A DNA stretch of 64,000 nucleotides from Nageia nagi (Eukaryota > Pinophyta). Below the pieces are notes generated by a model, which saw only the letters and a list, made by a program, of their open reading frames with translations, was not told the origin of the DNA and ran no database searches. Numbering within the stretch: the first letter of the stretch is position 1; every line of letters begins with the position of its first letter. The position numbers were made by a program, and so were the translations under genes. The stretch is taken from positions 15,190,001 to 15,254,000 of the forward strand of contig JBITNC010000001.1 of NCBI GenBank assembly GCA_050084985.1. The letters are read 5' to 3'. Of the stretch, positions 36,542 to 48,250 are shown in pieces.

Positions 36542-36945
36542 TGTTAGGATCCCACATCCTAACATTTTAGTGTTAGTATTAGTATTTTATTAAATTATTA
36601 GCCTATATTATAATATTATGATTGTAAGGGTAGGGCTCAATTTTGCATTACTATTAGGGTTAGGGTTAGTTTAATATAAATAGATAGAAGTGTGTGAAGA
36701 AAGGCATCTTGAACATTATTTTTTGCCTTTGGAGTTGTAAGGAGGTATCCCCATTGAAACAACTAGTGATTTTGTTACTATTTAATAAAATCTTATCCTT
36801 ATCTGCTTATTGATTCTATTTCATGTTCTATTTACCAGTGCATGCTCTATTATTTCCAATAGATAGTTGTCATTTTCCTATTTCAAATCAATATTCATTT
36901 CATTTCTACAATATTTCCCTTTTTCATATTTGTAGCATCATAATA
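36542..36945 (+). repeat. Element C 3' LTR
   Basis: 404 bp, TGTTAGGATCCC to CATAATA; the final CA has mutated to TA. The TATA box is at 36,675-36,683. The main differences from the 5' LTR cluster at about 36,595-36,600, 36,640-36,650 and 36,720-36,775. Confidence 0.93.
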
Positions 36946-36950
36946 GTCAA
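36946..36950. repeat. Right target-site duplication of element C
   Basis: GTCAA, paired with GTCCA at 30,961-30,965. Confidence 0.75.
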
Positions 36951-36999
36951 GGCATGTTACCTTTGGATTTCATAGATGTATTCAAGTTAAGATTTTATG

Positions 37000-37430
37000 T
37001 TGCTACCAAATATTATTAATGCATAAAATCAACACCCTTGATTATGAACCTTTGCCCCTTGAAATAGAAAGTCACTTCATATAGCTAGAAATTTATTTTA
37101 ATATCTCCTAAAGGATACATCCATTGTACTCCAAGCATTACTTATTTCAAGCCTTCTTGATGGAAAACACAAAATTCATCCTCAAGAATGTAGTTTCCCA
37201 TCTTAATGCTAGGCCTCATTGTTTGATCACACAATGTATAGTTTCCATTGGCAACTCCATAATTTTGGTTGGAAGGTTATTCCTTGTTACAAAGCCTAGA
37301 TTAATGAAGCTTCTTATGGCTCCATTATCAATCATGATGAGAAGCTCTTCTATAGATGCTACTCCTTTAATTTTGATAGAACTATAATGTGGATATAAGC
37401 TATCTCTCCCCTTCATTATTTATATATTTG
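37000..37430 (-). pseudogene. Element D retropepsin-like frame
   Basis: The open frame 37,416-37,216 has Ile-Lys-Ile-Lys-Gly-Val, then Met-Ile-Asp-Asn-Gly-Ala-Ile-Arg-Ser-Phe-Ile-Asn near 37,330-37,300. This is the gypsy protease active site, with Ser to Asn in Asp-Ser-Gly. Text continues poorly to about 37,000. No reverse transcriptase follows before element C and the 3' LTR, so the rest of pol is missing. Confidence 0.7.
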
Positions 37431-37439
37431 AAATAATAT

Positions 37440-39991
37440 TCAAAAAGGAAAACTCCATTTTGATGGGTTTAGTTGTTGTGGTCCCTAATTTTCTTTGAAA
37501 TCTTCAACATGCACTAGATTCCTCTTCCAATAGCAAACTCTTGTTCTATTGGGTGTGGTGAGAGATTTACTCCTTCCACATCTAGATGGTTTCACAATTG
37601 TTACATTTGATTTTCCCTCTTGATTATTTGAATGTATCTCCCTCAAAGGTGCAAAAACACTCTCTTCCTATCCTTTAGTGACTTCAATGAATTCTCAAAA
37701 ACTTAATGTCTTTTTGATATCTTATGAAAGAGTTGAGTACACATGGAATAGCTTGCGTAAGGATGATGTAAGTGAAGTGTTATGTGTGATGTCTTCCTAT
37801 CTAGTCATTTCTTATTCCTTCTTTACATGTTTTCATTCCCTTTGGTGAATCTGTCCTTTGTAATCAGTTTTCACTATAGATGCTTTTCTAATGTGAAAAC
37901 CCTTATATTGGTCTTCACAATGATGGTATAAAGCCTAAAAATACTTACAAAAAATAATAAAATCTATAGTTTCTAGAGATATTTTGAATAAATACTTCAT
38001 TTTTTCTCAAACATGAAATGCCATGGTGAATAAGGATCAATTAGGATCAAATGACTTGGCTTGTATCACTTGTCTCAACCAACTGGTTGATGTTTGGAAT
38101 CAAGCTCTCCAAAAGTGGATGAACTAGTTCTGGTAAATGAAACTATGAGAAAGATCTTCACCAATCCAAAAATAGTTCTTCTTGGTGCTCAATTACCCCT
38201 CAAGTTCTCAATGCATGCCTTTAAATCATCTACCTTTGCAACAAACTCCTTTAAGGTGCCATGTTAGTCTCCAAGCTCTCCTTTTGCCAGCGTATCCCTC
38301 TTTCTCTCTAATATCAAATTTTGTCTCTTAGAAATGATGTGCTCTCCCTCTAGCCCAATTTTGGGCTTTATAGGGCTCAAGAATAATTTGAACTTTGCTT
38401 TCCATATTTGCATCATATTTTCCCTCCAAAATTCAAATTTTAAAAAAATTTAAATATAACACCTTAAATTAAATATAATAATTTCAAATTTAATTTTTTT
38501 ATTTTTCCTCTTTATTTATCCTAAATTAAATAAAATCCATAAATAATTATCAAACTTGAAATAAAATAATACAATTAAATATCTCAAACCTAAAATTTAA
38601 TTCCTTCCATGGTGGATAATTCAAACTAGGTGCTAAATTGATTAAGCTTGTGAGTTAGGGGCCTAAAAATCAACTTTGATTCATACTTTTTCTCCTTTGA
38701 GTTTAGTGTTCATACACAAATGGCATGAAACTTTGGATCAAATGCAAAATACTTCTAATTCTTTAGAAAACCATGCTGATATCTCAAACATTAAAGCTCT
38801 ACTAGCCAAATTTTATAATTTTATAGCAAGTTAACTCTCCTTAAAGCTCAATGTTTCCTCTCAAGCCTCCATTTTTTCATTACAAGGAAAAGATATGTTA
38901 AATTGTGAAATTTGACTCTCTTAGTAGTCAAACAAACTCTTCAACAATGTATAATGGACTCAAAAATGTAAATGATCCCTCTAGAAAGCAAACAAACCTC
39001 TAACTAGCTTCAATAATGCTCCTAAAACCTAGATGAACTATTTATGAGTCCAAAAATGAATAAATATCCATATTTTAGCCTCCCCATAAGCTAAAGGATC
39101 CTTTTATTCCCTTTAAACTCTTAAATAGTCCTCAAAATAGCTAGATTAACTGGATCTAGGGCCTCCTCAATATGAACAACTTGTCATATTGATGATTAAT
39201 GGCCAAAATATGTAATTAAACCCTTCTAAATATTGAACAAAGTTCTAAATGACCTTTAGAATTTGAATTAAAGATCCATAATAGTTGTATGAACACTCTT
39301 TAAGCCATATCTAAGCTTCCTTAGCCTAAATAAACCCTTATTCCTCCTTGAACTCATATCTAAGGATAATAATTCAAACTTGATAGGAAAGCTACAAAAA
39401 AATTAAAAATATACCTTTATCAAGTTGAACGATTCACTTGAGAGCCTTAGAATTCCAAAAATATGCTTAAGATAGCCTAATGAATTGCTCCAATATGAGA
39501 TATAGGATAGATCCTCAATGTTTGCTTCTTAGGTCCTCCAATTTACAAATTTGATGTCCTAATCTCCAACATTGCTTACTAGGTAGCCCATATTTGAAGT
39601 TTGGTACTTATAATTATAATAGTATATCCTTTGGATGAGATCCAATACCTTAAATATCAACATTAACTTCCTAGTATCTAGATGAGGTATATCCAAGTGC
39701 CAAAATGTTCTGGATATCCTTAGTTCTCACTCTCCTTGATTTCATAGTGATTCCAAGTTAAAACCATTATGGTATCTTAATTCTCTTTAGATCTTCCAAC
39801 ATGAAGATAAGATCTACTTCAGTAGCAACTCTCTAATAAGATGGAGAGATCTTCAAAATCCTCTAGAATTCTCCTCAGTAATTCTTACCTGATAGTAGAG
39901 CAAGATCTAGCTCTTCAAATCAAATCAAAATTATTTTGTGTGAAACACTTAATTCCAATAGGATGGCAAAATCAAGGCTTTAATATTTCTA
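37440..39991 (-). other. Element D internal region upstream of protease (gag remnant and untranslated DNA)
   Basis: Short Lys/Glu/Leu-rich pieces occur on the - strand between about 38,460 and 38,040. They resemble the coiled-coil N-terminus of some gypsy gag proteins (for example Val-Asp-Asp-Leu-Lys-Ala). From 38,500 to 39,991 I see no coding. No convincing PBS is present next to the LTR at 39,992. Confidence 0.35.
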
Positions 39992-40975
39992 TGATGAACC
40001 TAAACTATTAGTTCATGCTCAAATGTTCCTTAGGAGAGGGATTTTTTTCTTTATCCTTTAGATCTCAACCATTAATCATAAAGTAATACAAAACATCCAA
40101 CATCTATCTATGAATGGAAAGAATAAAGTAAATAATCTATAATTATGCTTAATTGCCCAACATAGATGATTATAAAATCAAACATGATAAATAATGCCAA
40201 GACACACTTCCAGATCCAACATCTCACTTTAAAGTGAAAATGCTCAACAAACAATGAAAAAAATAAGATCTTATGTCAATGTTTAGGTATATTGAGAAAA
40301 CACACTCAAAATGATAACATATAATGGAATTATATTGATATAGCAATGGAAAGCTCAATTACTTATGTTTTAAACCTAAGGATCTTACACTAGGATTTCC
40401 TCTAATAGGGTTATTGCATATGGCTCTAGGACCTCACCAATTGTAGTATCAAAAATGTATATCCCAAGACTTCCCTACCTCTCTCTGATGGAACAACTAG
40501 AGTTCCTCTCCCAAATGAATGGAGCAAGCAAGAGCCTAGCCTTCAATCACCTCAAGATATCACATGCAAACTGGCACCTACAAGTGGTAAAGATATAGTT
40601 ATTACACTCAATCTAAAAGGGGGATTTAATCATATATTTAGCATGCCTTATGTTCTAATTGTCCTCCTTTTATAGATGAAATGGTTGATCTTCTAATATC
40701 GAGTTGAGTTGATCCAATAGATTACAAGAGTGATCTGTGCAATCTCAATACCAACATCCAATATAGGATGTCTTGGGATGGAAGTAATCACATATAAGGG
40801 CCAAGAATACCAATGTTATAAAAGGGGATAATACTTCAAGGTACCTCATCATCAATAACACTAGCTAGCAAGCCTCCAAGAGTATGACATGGGATCCTAG
40901 GGATGCCAAATGATCAACATAGGATTCTATATGCCCTCCTTAACCCAATGTCCAAGTGTGGGGAGCCTTTTGATG
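39992..40975 (-). repeat. Element D 5' LTR
   Basis: It begins TGATGAACCTAAACTATTAG and is the direct-repeat partner of 29,477-30,450. The right edge, near GGGGAGCCTTTTGATG, is uncertain by some bases. Confidence 0.75.
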
Positions 40976-40999
40976 CCTTGGGATTGTTATTGCATAAAA

Positions 41000-42150
41000 T
41001 TTATCTATGCATTTAAATAAATACATTTTCTTACACTAATACACACCCAAAATATTTAATGTAATGATATCAATGGTTATCTTGAATATGATTATAATGC
41101 TAATGTTTATTTTGAATATGGTTATGATATTAATGGTTATCTTGAATTTTGTTATGTATTATGGGCTAACCCTATTTATATAGGTACATGTTGACCTAAG
41201 GAGTAGGTCATATTTTTATCTATATAAATAGGGATGTAATAGTAAGTCCACATCAAGGAGATACATGATCCAATATCTAGTCTTGGTGGTGGCAATCCTT
41301 TAGGTGTCTCTAAATGCTACCATTCAAGGCTATGGTTTGTGTACTTCTTACATGAGCTATTTTAACATTGATGATCTATATCAACATCACATCTTTATTC
41401 AAAAGATCCATATGAAAGTACTTAACTTGGTTTGAAAGCAAAAGGCATTCTGATGAAGATCATCGATGCTCCTTATCCATGCTAAAAACATCATTTATGC
41501 TCCTTTTGAACACCATATAGACCACCCATAGTCCTCTTTTTGCAATATTTTAGGTCACAGCTTCTAGATCAAGATTCTTCTATCATCACACATCAAATAT
41601 ATCATCATTCTTCAATGTTAGGTACACTTTGTAAGGTAAGTATACAAATCATAGTTCTTGATTGGTATTTTCATCCTAATTCTAGAGTGGCTATCTTCTT
41701 CATGTATTTTTCTATGTGGTCTAAATTGCTATCCATAGCTTGAAACAAGTATCTTTGTTTTACAATGATTTTTTGGTATGGTAAAAATATGGCAATTTTT
41801 TTTAAGTATTAAAAGGGGTGAGTTTTTTTTTCCTTAATGTTAAAGCAATTTTTTCAAAGGTAAAACTGCAATAAGGAGGATATTTGTAAGTATGTTTTTA
41901 AATGTTGATGAAGGGGAATTTTTTTACCAGGTTCAAGTATTAAGTAAAAGGAGGAGACATTTTTGCTGTTACTTAAAAATAAAGAACCCATGCATTTTTT
42001 GTAAAAAAATCCTTTTGGGGTTGGTAACAAGATCCATTTGACTCTTAGGTTTCATTTTTGGATGATGTATCATTTTTTTAAAGTACTTTACTCTATCTTA
42101 GGCACTTTGCTTTTATTTGACAAAAATCATAAACATTGAAAGTGCACCCC
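41000..42150. other. Non-coding stretch with short tandem repeat and TATA box
   Basis: Three imperfect units of about 35 bases built on AATGGTTATCTTGAATATG lie at 41,063-41,160. CTATATAAATAGGG follows at about 41,218, so this may be the U3/promoter of a truncated element. From 41,760 to 42,110 the DNA has several poly-T and poly-A runs. No coding tract is supported. Confidence 0.4.
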
Positions 42151-42299
42151 CTAAAATGAATACATTTGCATGTTTATTCCATAACATCATTTCTTTGGGG
42201 AACCACAAGAGGAGGACAAGGTAGATTTGACCCTTTAGTTTGAGAATCCAAATGGTGTAAAGTATATACTTATTAATTTCCTCTAAGTCCTTTGTTGGT

Positions 42300-42430
42300 C
42301 TGTACATAACTCCATATAGGTGAACATCCATGTTTGTAGTCATACCACATCTACAAAAGTTATTTTAAGGATTATCCTGATAACCTAGGAGAACAACTTG
42401 AAACCTAATCAAGATAATAATTTGATTAAT
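42300..42430 (+). pseudogene. gag: Copia gag zinc-knuckle remnant
   Basis: The segment near 42,320-42,385 reads as a decayed CCHC motif: His-Pro-Cys-Leu, a stop, then His-Ile-X-Lys-Ser-Tyr-Phe-Lys-Asp-Tyr-Pro. It lies directly upstream of integrase; the protease between them is not recognisable. Confidence 0.4.
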
Positions 42431-42599
42431 CCAACATATGTCACACCCTTGGAAAATAGCTTATACTCCTAATTGTGAGAGTATATTACTAACCAAGCGG
42501 AACTAATTGAGTATTGGTAGTACTTGGGGTCCATGTGGGCATATAGGTGAAGCATAATTATAAACAAGAAAATAACCTCAACTCTACCCTCTTTCAAAA

Positions 42600-43310
42600 A
42601 ACATTTATGGTTAAGAATACTTTAGAAAGGTCAATCTATTTATATTCAGCTTGAGCATTCAAATTTAATGGGTCTATTTCAAACTAATTCTATTAGAGGA
42701 GCTTCTTACATCTTGAACTTCATTGATGATTTCAGTATGATGAGATTTGCTTATCTACTCGAGCATAAGGATCAAACCTTTGATAGGTTTAAATATTTCA
42801 AATCCTTAGTTAAAAATCAAATTGACTTCAAAATCAAGATGCTAATATCATATAATGGGCGTGAATATAATAGCAATGAGTTCAATGACTATTGTACCAA
42901 ATTTTGGATCAAGAGGTAGTTCACAATCCCTTACACTCCTCAACAAAACAAATTTATCAAAAGGAAAATAGAACCATTCAAGAAATGGCTAGGAGTATGT
43001 TGGGAAATCTCCCTAGTTTCTTATGTGGTGAATTTGTGAACACTATGATCTACACCCTGAACAAGTGTCCTATGAAAGCAGTTGAAGCCAAAACCTTGTA
43101 TGAGGTATGAATGGGAAAGAAATCTAACATTTCTCATCTTAGGATATTTGGTTGTGATGCTTATACCTTGATTATTTCTAAGAAAAAAATAAGTTGGACA
43201 AGAGATTTTAAAAGTGCATCTTTGTGGGCTATGATAGTCAGTATGGAGGCTACAAGCTCTTCTCTCCATTCTCCAAAGCAATGTTCATCTCAAGGGATGT
43301 AAATTTCAAT
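42600..43310 (+). pseudogene. Copia integrase
   Basis: The open frame 42,668-42,919 has Tyr-Ile-Leu-Asn-Phe-Ile-Asp-Asp-Phe-Ser, with the first catalytic Asp. Tyr-Asn-Gly-Arg-Glu-Tyr is the Asp-Asn-Gly-Gly-Glu-Phe/Tyr block with Asp changed to Tyr. The frame shifts near 42,900. The next block (Thr-Ile-Gln-Glu-Met-Ala-Arg-Ser-Met-Leu) and Leu-Arg-Ile-Phe-Gly-Cys-Asp-Ala at about 43,139-43,160 are typical copia integrase C-terminal motifs. Confidence 0.85.
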
Positions 43311-43469
43311 GAACTACCTTGAGAATTTGCTTATTGTGAGGACTTGTATGATCTTGATGACTCTTCTATTACACCTAATTGGTTGGATGTTAGTATAGAT
43401 AAGTCACCTCAAGAGTGAAATTCTCCAACACAAAGGATAACAACAAGTATGACTTTAAAGAAATCCTTG

Positions 43470-44350
43470 TTTACCAAAATAGCTAGAAAGAATGGGCCCT
43501 CATCATTCAAAAAAGTTTCGAAGCATGAATGCTATATGGAAGCCATGAAAATGGAATAAGAGGTTCTGATGAAAAATCAAACTTGGGACTTGGTTCCCTA
43601 TCCCAATGATCAAAATGTGATTGGCAATAAGTATATTTACAAGGTCAAATACAACTCAATTGGGAAAATTGAGAAATACAAGGTAAGGTTAGCCAAGGTT
43701 TTGCTTAGAAACACATAGTTGATTATAAGGAAACCTTAGCTCCAATAGCAAAGGTTCCCATAGTCAAGTTAACCCTTACTCTTTTAGCAACTCATAGATG
43801 GAAAGTTTTTCAACTTGAATTCAAGAGTGCTTTTATCAATGGTGACTTAAATGTGGAAATCTACATGAATCAACCAGAAGGGTTTATTATAGAAAATAAA
43901 TAGCCCCTTGTATGAAAGCTAAAGAATTCCTTGTATAGACTTAAGCAAGCACCTAGAGCTTGGTACAAAATATTTTCAGGATACTTTATGGACATTGGGT
44001 TCTCATAGTGCTTCTTCAATTTAGGTCTATATGTGCTCAATCAGGTATAATACTGGGTCTTGATTCTTTTATATGTGGATATTTTTGATCATATGAAATA
44101 GTGATGAAATCATCCAAGAGTGCATATCTAAACTTAAGGCAATATTTGAAATGATTGATCTTTGTCTCTTGCACTACTATATTGGTATGCATGTGTACCA
44201 ATATAGGGATTGTACTTACCTTAGTCAATCCAAGTATATCTCAAACATATTGCAAAAGTTTGGAATGGAGCAATGCAAAATTATTGCAATCCTAGTCTCT
44301 TCTTAAATCACTCTATTTCTTAACTCTAACTCTCGATTGGTAGATGCTAC
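43470..44350 (+). pseudogene. Copia reverse transcriptase
   Basis: The tract opens with the Tyr-Met-Glu-Ala-Met-Lys-Met-Glu block (about 43,531) and Asn-Gln-Thr-Trp-Asp-Leu-Val (about 43,577). Phe-Gln-Leu-Glu-Phe-Lys-Ser-Ala-Phe-Ile-Asn-Gly-Asp-Leu follows at about 43,809-43,850. The catalytic Tyr-Val-Asp-Asp near 44,072 is read as Tyr-Val-Asp-Ile because of a frameshift. Confidence 0.85.
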
Positions 44351-44990
44351 GTCCTATAGGAAACTAATTGGTTATCTTCTTTATTTGACTATCTCCAAAA
44401 AGATATTGCCTTTGCAGTAAATCTTTGGAATAGTTTATGCAAAAATCATATGTTGAGCACCTCAATGTTATTAAACAAATCTTGAGGTATGTTGTGGAAT
44501 AAAGGATCTTGCTCTAAAGTATTCCAAGTTGACCTCATTTTTTCTCTCAAAGTACTCATATTCTAACTATAAGGTAGATAGAGATGATAAAAAATCAAAC
44601 CTATGCTTATGTGTTTGGCATTTTTTCAAGTGTTATTTCTTAGGCTTCCAAGAAGCAATCTACTACTGCTCTCTCCATCATAGAAGTAGAATATCAAGCC
44701 ATGTCAATCATGACACAAGAATCCATTTGGTTGAAGCATATTCTAAAATAAATTAGGTATGAGAAGGCTCACCCATCTTAGATTTCTTTAGATAATTAGT
44801 CGCTATTACTTTGGCAAAGAACCCTATGTTCCATTAAAGAACAAACATGTTGAAATCAAAATATATTTTATCAAAGAGAAGGTTTTGGATGGTATCCTAC
44901 AATTGCAGTATTTTCCTTCAATCCTCAACTTCATTGATTCACCAATTCCCTTCCTAAAGCTTAATTATGCAAGCTTAGGGAGTCTATTGG
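44350..44990 (+). pseudogene. Copia RNase H
   Basis: Tyr-Ser-Tyr-Ser-Asn-Tyr and Asp-Arg-Asp-Asp-Lys-Lys-Ser lie at about 44,554-44,600, then Ser-Lys-Lys-Gln-type and Glu-Val-Glu-Tyr-Gln-Ala blocks in another frame (44,648-44,705). The C-terminal Lys-His-Val-Glu-Ile-Lys-Ile-Tyr-Phe-Ile-Lys-Glu lies at about 44,847-44,882. Confidence 0.8.
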
Positions 44991-45024
44991 GTTGGTGAAG
45001 TTGCCCTCAAGGGAGAGTGAAGAT

Positions 45025-45240
45025 TGAATTCTTGTTGAATTCATGCCTATGAAGAATTCAAAAAGAATTCAACCTTCAAGGACCTTGTTATGTTCATAGC
45101 TATATACTCCTTTCCAACCATGGAATAAGGATTTATTTATGCCTAATGTTGTATCATTGAAAGTTCCAATCTGTGTCTAGTTTATAGGTCTTCTATTTCC
45201 CTTATGGCCTTACTATGAAATCCTTATATCTTCTATTAGA
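45025..45240 (+). repeat. Possible copia 3' LTR fragment
   Basis: TGAATTCTTGTTGAATTCATG starts right after the purine run, and GAATTC recurs four times within 60 bases. It is cut off by LINE sequence at about 45,240. There is no partner LTR in the window. Confidence 0.3.
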
Positions 45241-45680
45241 GAATTTATTTTTGCAGGAACCCCACAAGTTTTATTTCGTTTGTCTCCAACATCGATACTA
45301 TATTAAAATAGATATTTTTAAATATCTTAAAGAGTATATTGACATCAAAGTTGGTGATATGAATATTAGGTAGAGAGTTGCTTACATCAACCTATCGAAT
45401 ACTTGCTACCATTTTCAATTAGATTCTCACAAAAGATAAAAGATTATCCCATGATGGAGGGAAATTTTAATACCAAAGGGGTATCTCCTTTTTCTTTAAC
45501 ACCTAAGACTCCTTTATCTACTTCCAAAGGAGGTCAAGATGAATGGAAAATCATTACAACAAAAGGAAAAAGATAATAAGAATATTGTTCAAGTGAATGC
45601 ACATAATAGCTCTTCTCAGTTTTTGATGTTTACCCAACCCAACACTTCAATAGGGATAACACTCAACCCATCATAAAAGG
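45240..45680 (+). pseudogene. LINE ORF1, C-terminal remnant
   Basis: Arg-Val-Ala-Tyr-Ile-Asn-Leu-Ser-Asn-Thr-Cys-Tyr-His lies at about 45,375-45,415, in the place of the ORF1 zinc-knuckle region. Asp-Glu-Trp-Lys-Ile-Ile-Thr-Thr-Lys-Gly-Lys follows at about 45,540, a common end block of plant L1 ORF1. Confidence 0.5.
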
Positions 45681-46004
45681 GGAAGCAATGATTCTTTTGG
45701 CTTTTCTATTTATGGTGAGTACACTAATTGTTGTTGACCTCACTAGTTCTTTCATCCACATTGGATTCCTTAAGGTTTTATGCTATCATGCAAACTGCCC
45801 ATGAGGACTTTGCTCGAACAAGAGCTTCTTTCAACAATTGGAGATCTTGTAGCACTCACCATGGAGCACTTATCTCACATCAAGATAAATGTCACCAAAC
45901 TAAGTTCCTCATAGCAAACCATGAGTGTTTTTATCAACAACACTTATTAAACTCTCTTAGACCTTGAGGATTTTAAAAACATCAATGGAGATATAATACT
46001 TCAT

Positions 46005-46790
46005 CAATCATTATGATTATTCCCTCATGGAATATCATAGGATTTATGGACCCAATCAAAAAATATATGGTCCAAAATGAGGTTACTATTTGCTCTAGGA
46101 AATATGGTAACCCTCACCTTCTCTATTTATAAGAAGTTGAAATTGTAGATTTTATTCTATAGAGTAAATTCTCTTTTTTATGGCCTGGGTTCCAATATTA
46201 TGCCACAAGTCACACCTTGATTAGAGGGGAGTTATCATTTTCATAACAATTAAGTGGCATAAGAATTTTATCTTGTGGGGAGTGGACCCCAAAATTGGTA
46301 CCAGAAGTTGGAGGAATGTTGTTTAGTATTATCAACGTTCATGCTTATAATGATGCCATTAAAAGATGTGTTCTATGGAAATGGTGTTTTTTCCTTATTG
46401 CCAATGGTTTGGGTTATATGTAGCGATTTTAACATGATAAAGTGTTCCTCTGATAAACTTAGCCATCTTCCCATGAGATGGTCTATTGAAAAGCATGAAG
46501 CTTGGTATTTTACGAAAAATAAGCATGGGTTATCAAACCATAATGCTTGAGTTTCTTCAAATCATCCTCCTAATGAACCCTTATATACATGGTCTAACTT
46601 TCATGCTAGCCACACCAAAATCCTTAAGCACCAATAAAAAGCCATGTTGTCTAACCATCTGTAATTCCACTTTTAAAGGCAACTAGCTTCATCTCCCTTT
46701 GTTGAAGCTATATTAGGCACTACTACTTCTAACCATGCTGCCATTATATTTACTATTTTATATAGCTCGCCTCCACCTCGACATTATAAA
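46005..46790 (+). pseudogene. LINE endonuclease (EEP family)
   Basis: It opens with Ile-Ile-Pro-Ser-Trp-Asn-Ile-Ile-Gly, the usual Ser-Trp-Asn-X-Arg-Gly start. The catalytic Ser-Asp-Phe-Asn-Met block is at about 46,426 (usually Gly-Asp-Phe-Asn). Trp-Tyr-Phe-Thr-Lys-Asn-Lys-His-Gly-Leu-Ser and Tyr-Thr-Trp-Ser-Asn-Phe-His (about 46,585) follow. The domain would nick target DNA for target-primed reverse transcription. Confidence 0.7.
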
Positions 46791-48250
46791 AGTCATTTTT
46801 TTCTTAATACCTCCTTTCTGTAACACCCTACCATGACTCATCATTGCATCTGCAAAGTGTGGAATTTAGTTCCAAAACCTACAAGGACATAAGGATGGAT
46901 TCACTAATGGAATGATGTTATTATCAGCACAACCACTCTCTTGCACATTCTAGGTAAGAAAGTGGCTCTATTTTGGAAATAATCAAATGTAACGCTTCAT
47001 GATAAATTGGAAAAAGAAATTATCTAGCTATAGGCTTGTCCTCTCGACCCTACTCTGCAATTTCATATTTTTTAACTTTATCGTGACCTAAAAATTATTG
47101 AGATGTGTGAATTAAAAGGAGATCGAATAAAATCTTGGTTACATTCTATTAAGGAAAGGGATAAAGTATTAAAGGATTTCTTACTTCCAACCAAGGTCAA
47201 CTTGTTAATGGGCATTTTACAGATGACTCAATTCATACTTCATAATAAGATGAGCAATTTGTTTCATAGGCTTTTCTTTTTTTGGGTACTTTTTGCAAAG
47301 CTTCTAGTTCTAGTATCCAATGGAAAAAGACTTCATCCTATAGACTATCGTATCTTCCAAAGCCTCATTAACTTTAGCAATGGTAATGGACTCAACCAAG
47401 GGAATCCCTCAAATTTATGGGAATTCCCTTTGCCTTTCAAGGTTCACCTTTGTAGCTTTAGGGATATGTGAAATAGAGAGTTGAAAAAATCTTGAATATT
47501 GGTTTACCAAGAAACTTTCTTTGGTTGGAAAATATCAAGGTGGCTCTAAACTTTTATTCGCTACACGTGTTCTACTATTCTTTTTTAGTTCCTTCCCAAT
47601 CTTGTTATAGAAGTATAGAGAAACTCCTAAAGGAATTTTTCTGTTCTTATTCTTTTGAAAATAAGAGATTCCATTAAGTTGCTTGGAAGCTCTATTGTCT
47701 TCCTAAGAGCTTTGGAGGAATGGGTCTCCTTGATTACAAATGTCAAGGCATAGCTCTTTGTACAAAGTCAATTGTGAGGGATCTCAAAGGTTTTGAAGCT
47801 TGGAAAGTGCTTATTCATCATTTTATTTCTCTTGTTCTTCCTTTCAATAACCAAGCTTGGAAAGGAATAGACTTTATCTCCATTTTAGTTGTCGCTATAT
47901 TGGAAGGCTCATAACAGAGTTATATTTGGAAGGCTCATAACAGAGTTATTTTTGCACAACAACCTTCTACTTCCTTTTTTCAAATGTTGAAAAATTGGAA
48001 ATTTTTCATGATGCATGGTTACATATATATGTTGAAGTCGATAAAGAGGCCATGGAATTGAACCAACTCCAATCCCTCTTGGGTTACTATGTCCCATGTG
48101 CAATAAGTTATTTTCCTCCTAAACAAGATGCAAGGGAGCCTTTTAGATCTCGATCATGTCAGACGTCCTCATCATTTGTAAGAGTGAAATATTCTAAGTA
48201 CCATTAGTGTCAACCATCACCAATGGCAAAGCAATGAAACACCTTAGGTG
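46790..48250 (+). pseudogene. LINE reverse transcriptase and C-terminal region
   Basis: Asp-Arg-Ile-Lys-Ser-Trp-Leu at about 47,118 fits the linker before reverse transcriptase. Gly-Leu-Asn-Gln-Gly-Asn-Pro-Ser at about 47,392 fits the Gly-Leu-Arg-Gln-Gly-Asp-Pro-Leu motif. The catalytic Asp-Asp block has been lost in a deletion between 47,470 and 47,490. Downstream, Pro-Lys-Ser-Phe-Gly-Gly-Met-Gly-Leu-Leu-Asp (about 47,702-47,733) is the post-RT block of plant L1. A 26-base unit is tandemly duplicated at 47,900-47,950. Confidence 0.7.

Larger units (their letters stand above)
30966..36945 (+). mobile_element. Element C: complete chromovirus (Ty3/gypsy) with 404-bp LTRs
   Basis: A 5.98-kb element with both LTRs, an initiator-Met type PBS, gag with a zinc-knuckle remnant, protease, reverse transcriptase, RNase H, integrase and a C-terminal chromodomain. 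The LTRs agree at roughly 90% by eye. Stops and frameshifts break every gene. It is inserted in the internal region of element D and is therefore younger than D. Confidence 0.92.
29477..40975 (-). mobile_element. Element D: gag/protease-only LTR element, split by element C
   Basis: Direct repeats at 29,477-30,450 and 39,992-40,975 are read as its LTRs. The internal part (36,951-39,991 plus 30,451-30,960) carries a retropepsin-like frame on the - strand. No reverse transcriptase, RNase H or integrase is visible, so it is a non-autonomous or internally deleted gypsy-type element. Element C sits in its internal region with a 5-bp target duplication. I could not find target duplications of element D itself. 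Confidence 0.6.
42150..45024 (+). mobile_element. 5'-truncated Ty1/copia retrotransposon
   Basis: Gag zinc-knuckle remnant, integrase core, reverse transcriptase and RNase H follow in copia order (integrase before reverse transcriptase). The purine run CTCAAGGGAGAGTGAAGAT at 45,006-45,024 precedes TGAATTCTTG, a plausible PPT/3' LTR junction. No 5' LTR and no protease are seen. Stops and frameshifts occur throughout. Confidence 0.85.

Noticed and set aside
42113-42343. A 76-codon frame on the - strand
   Set aside because: It is antisense to the copia gag remnant and shows no domain.
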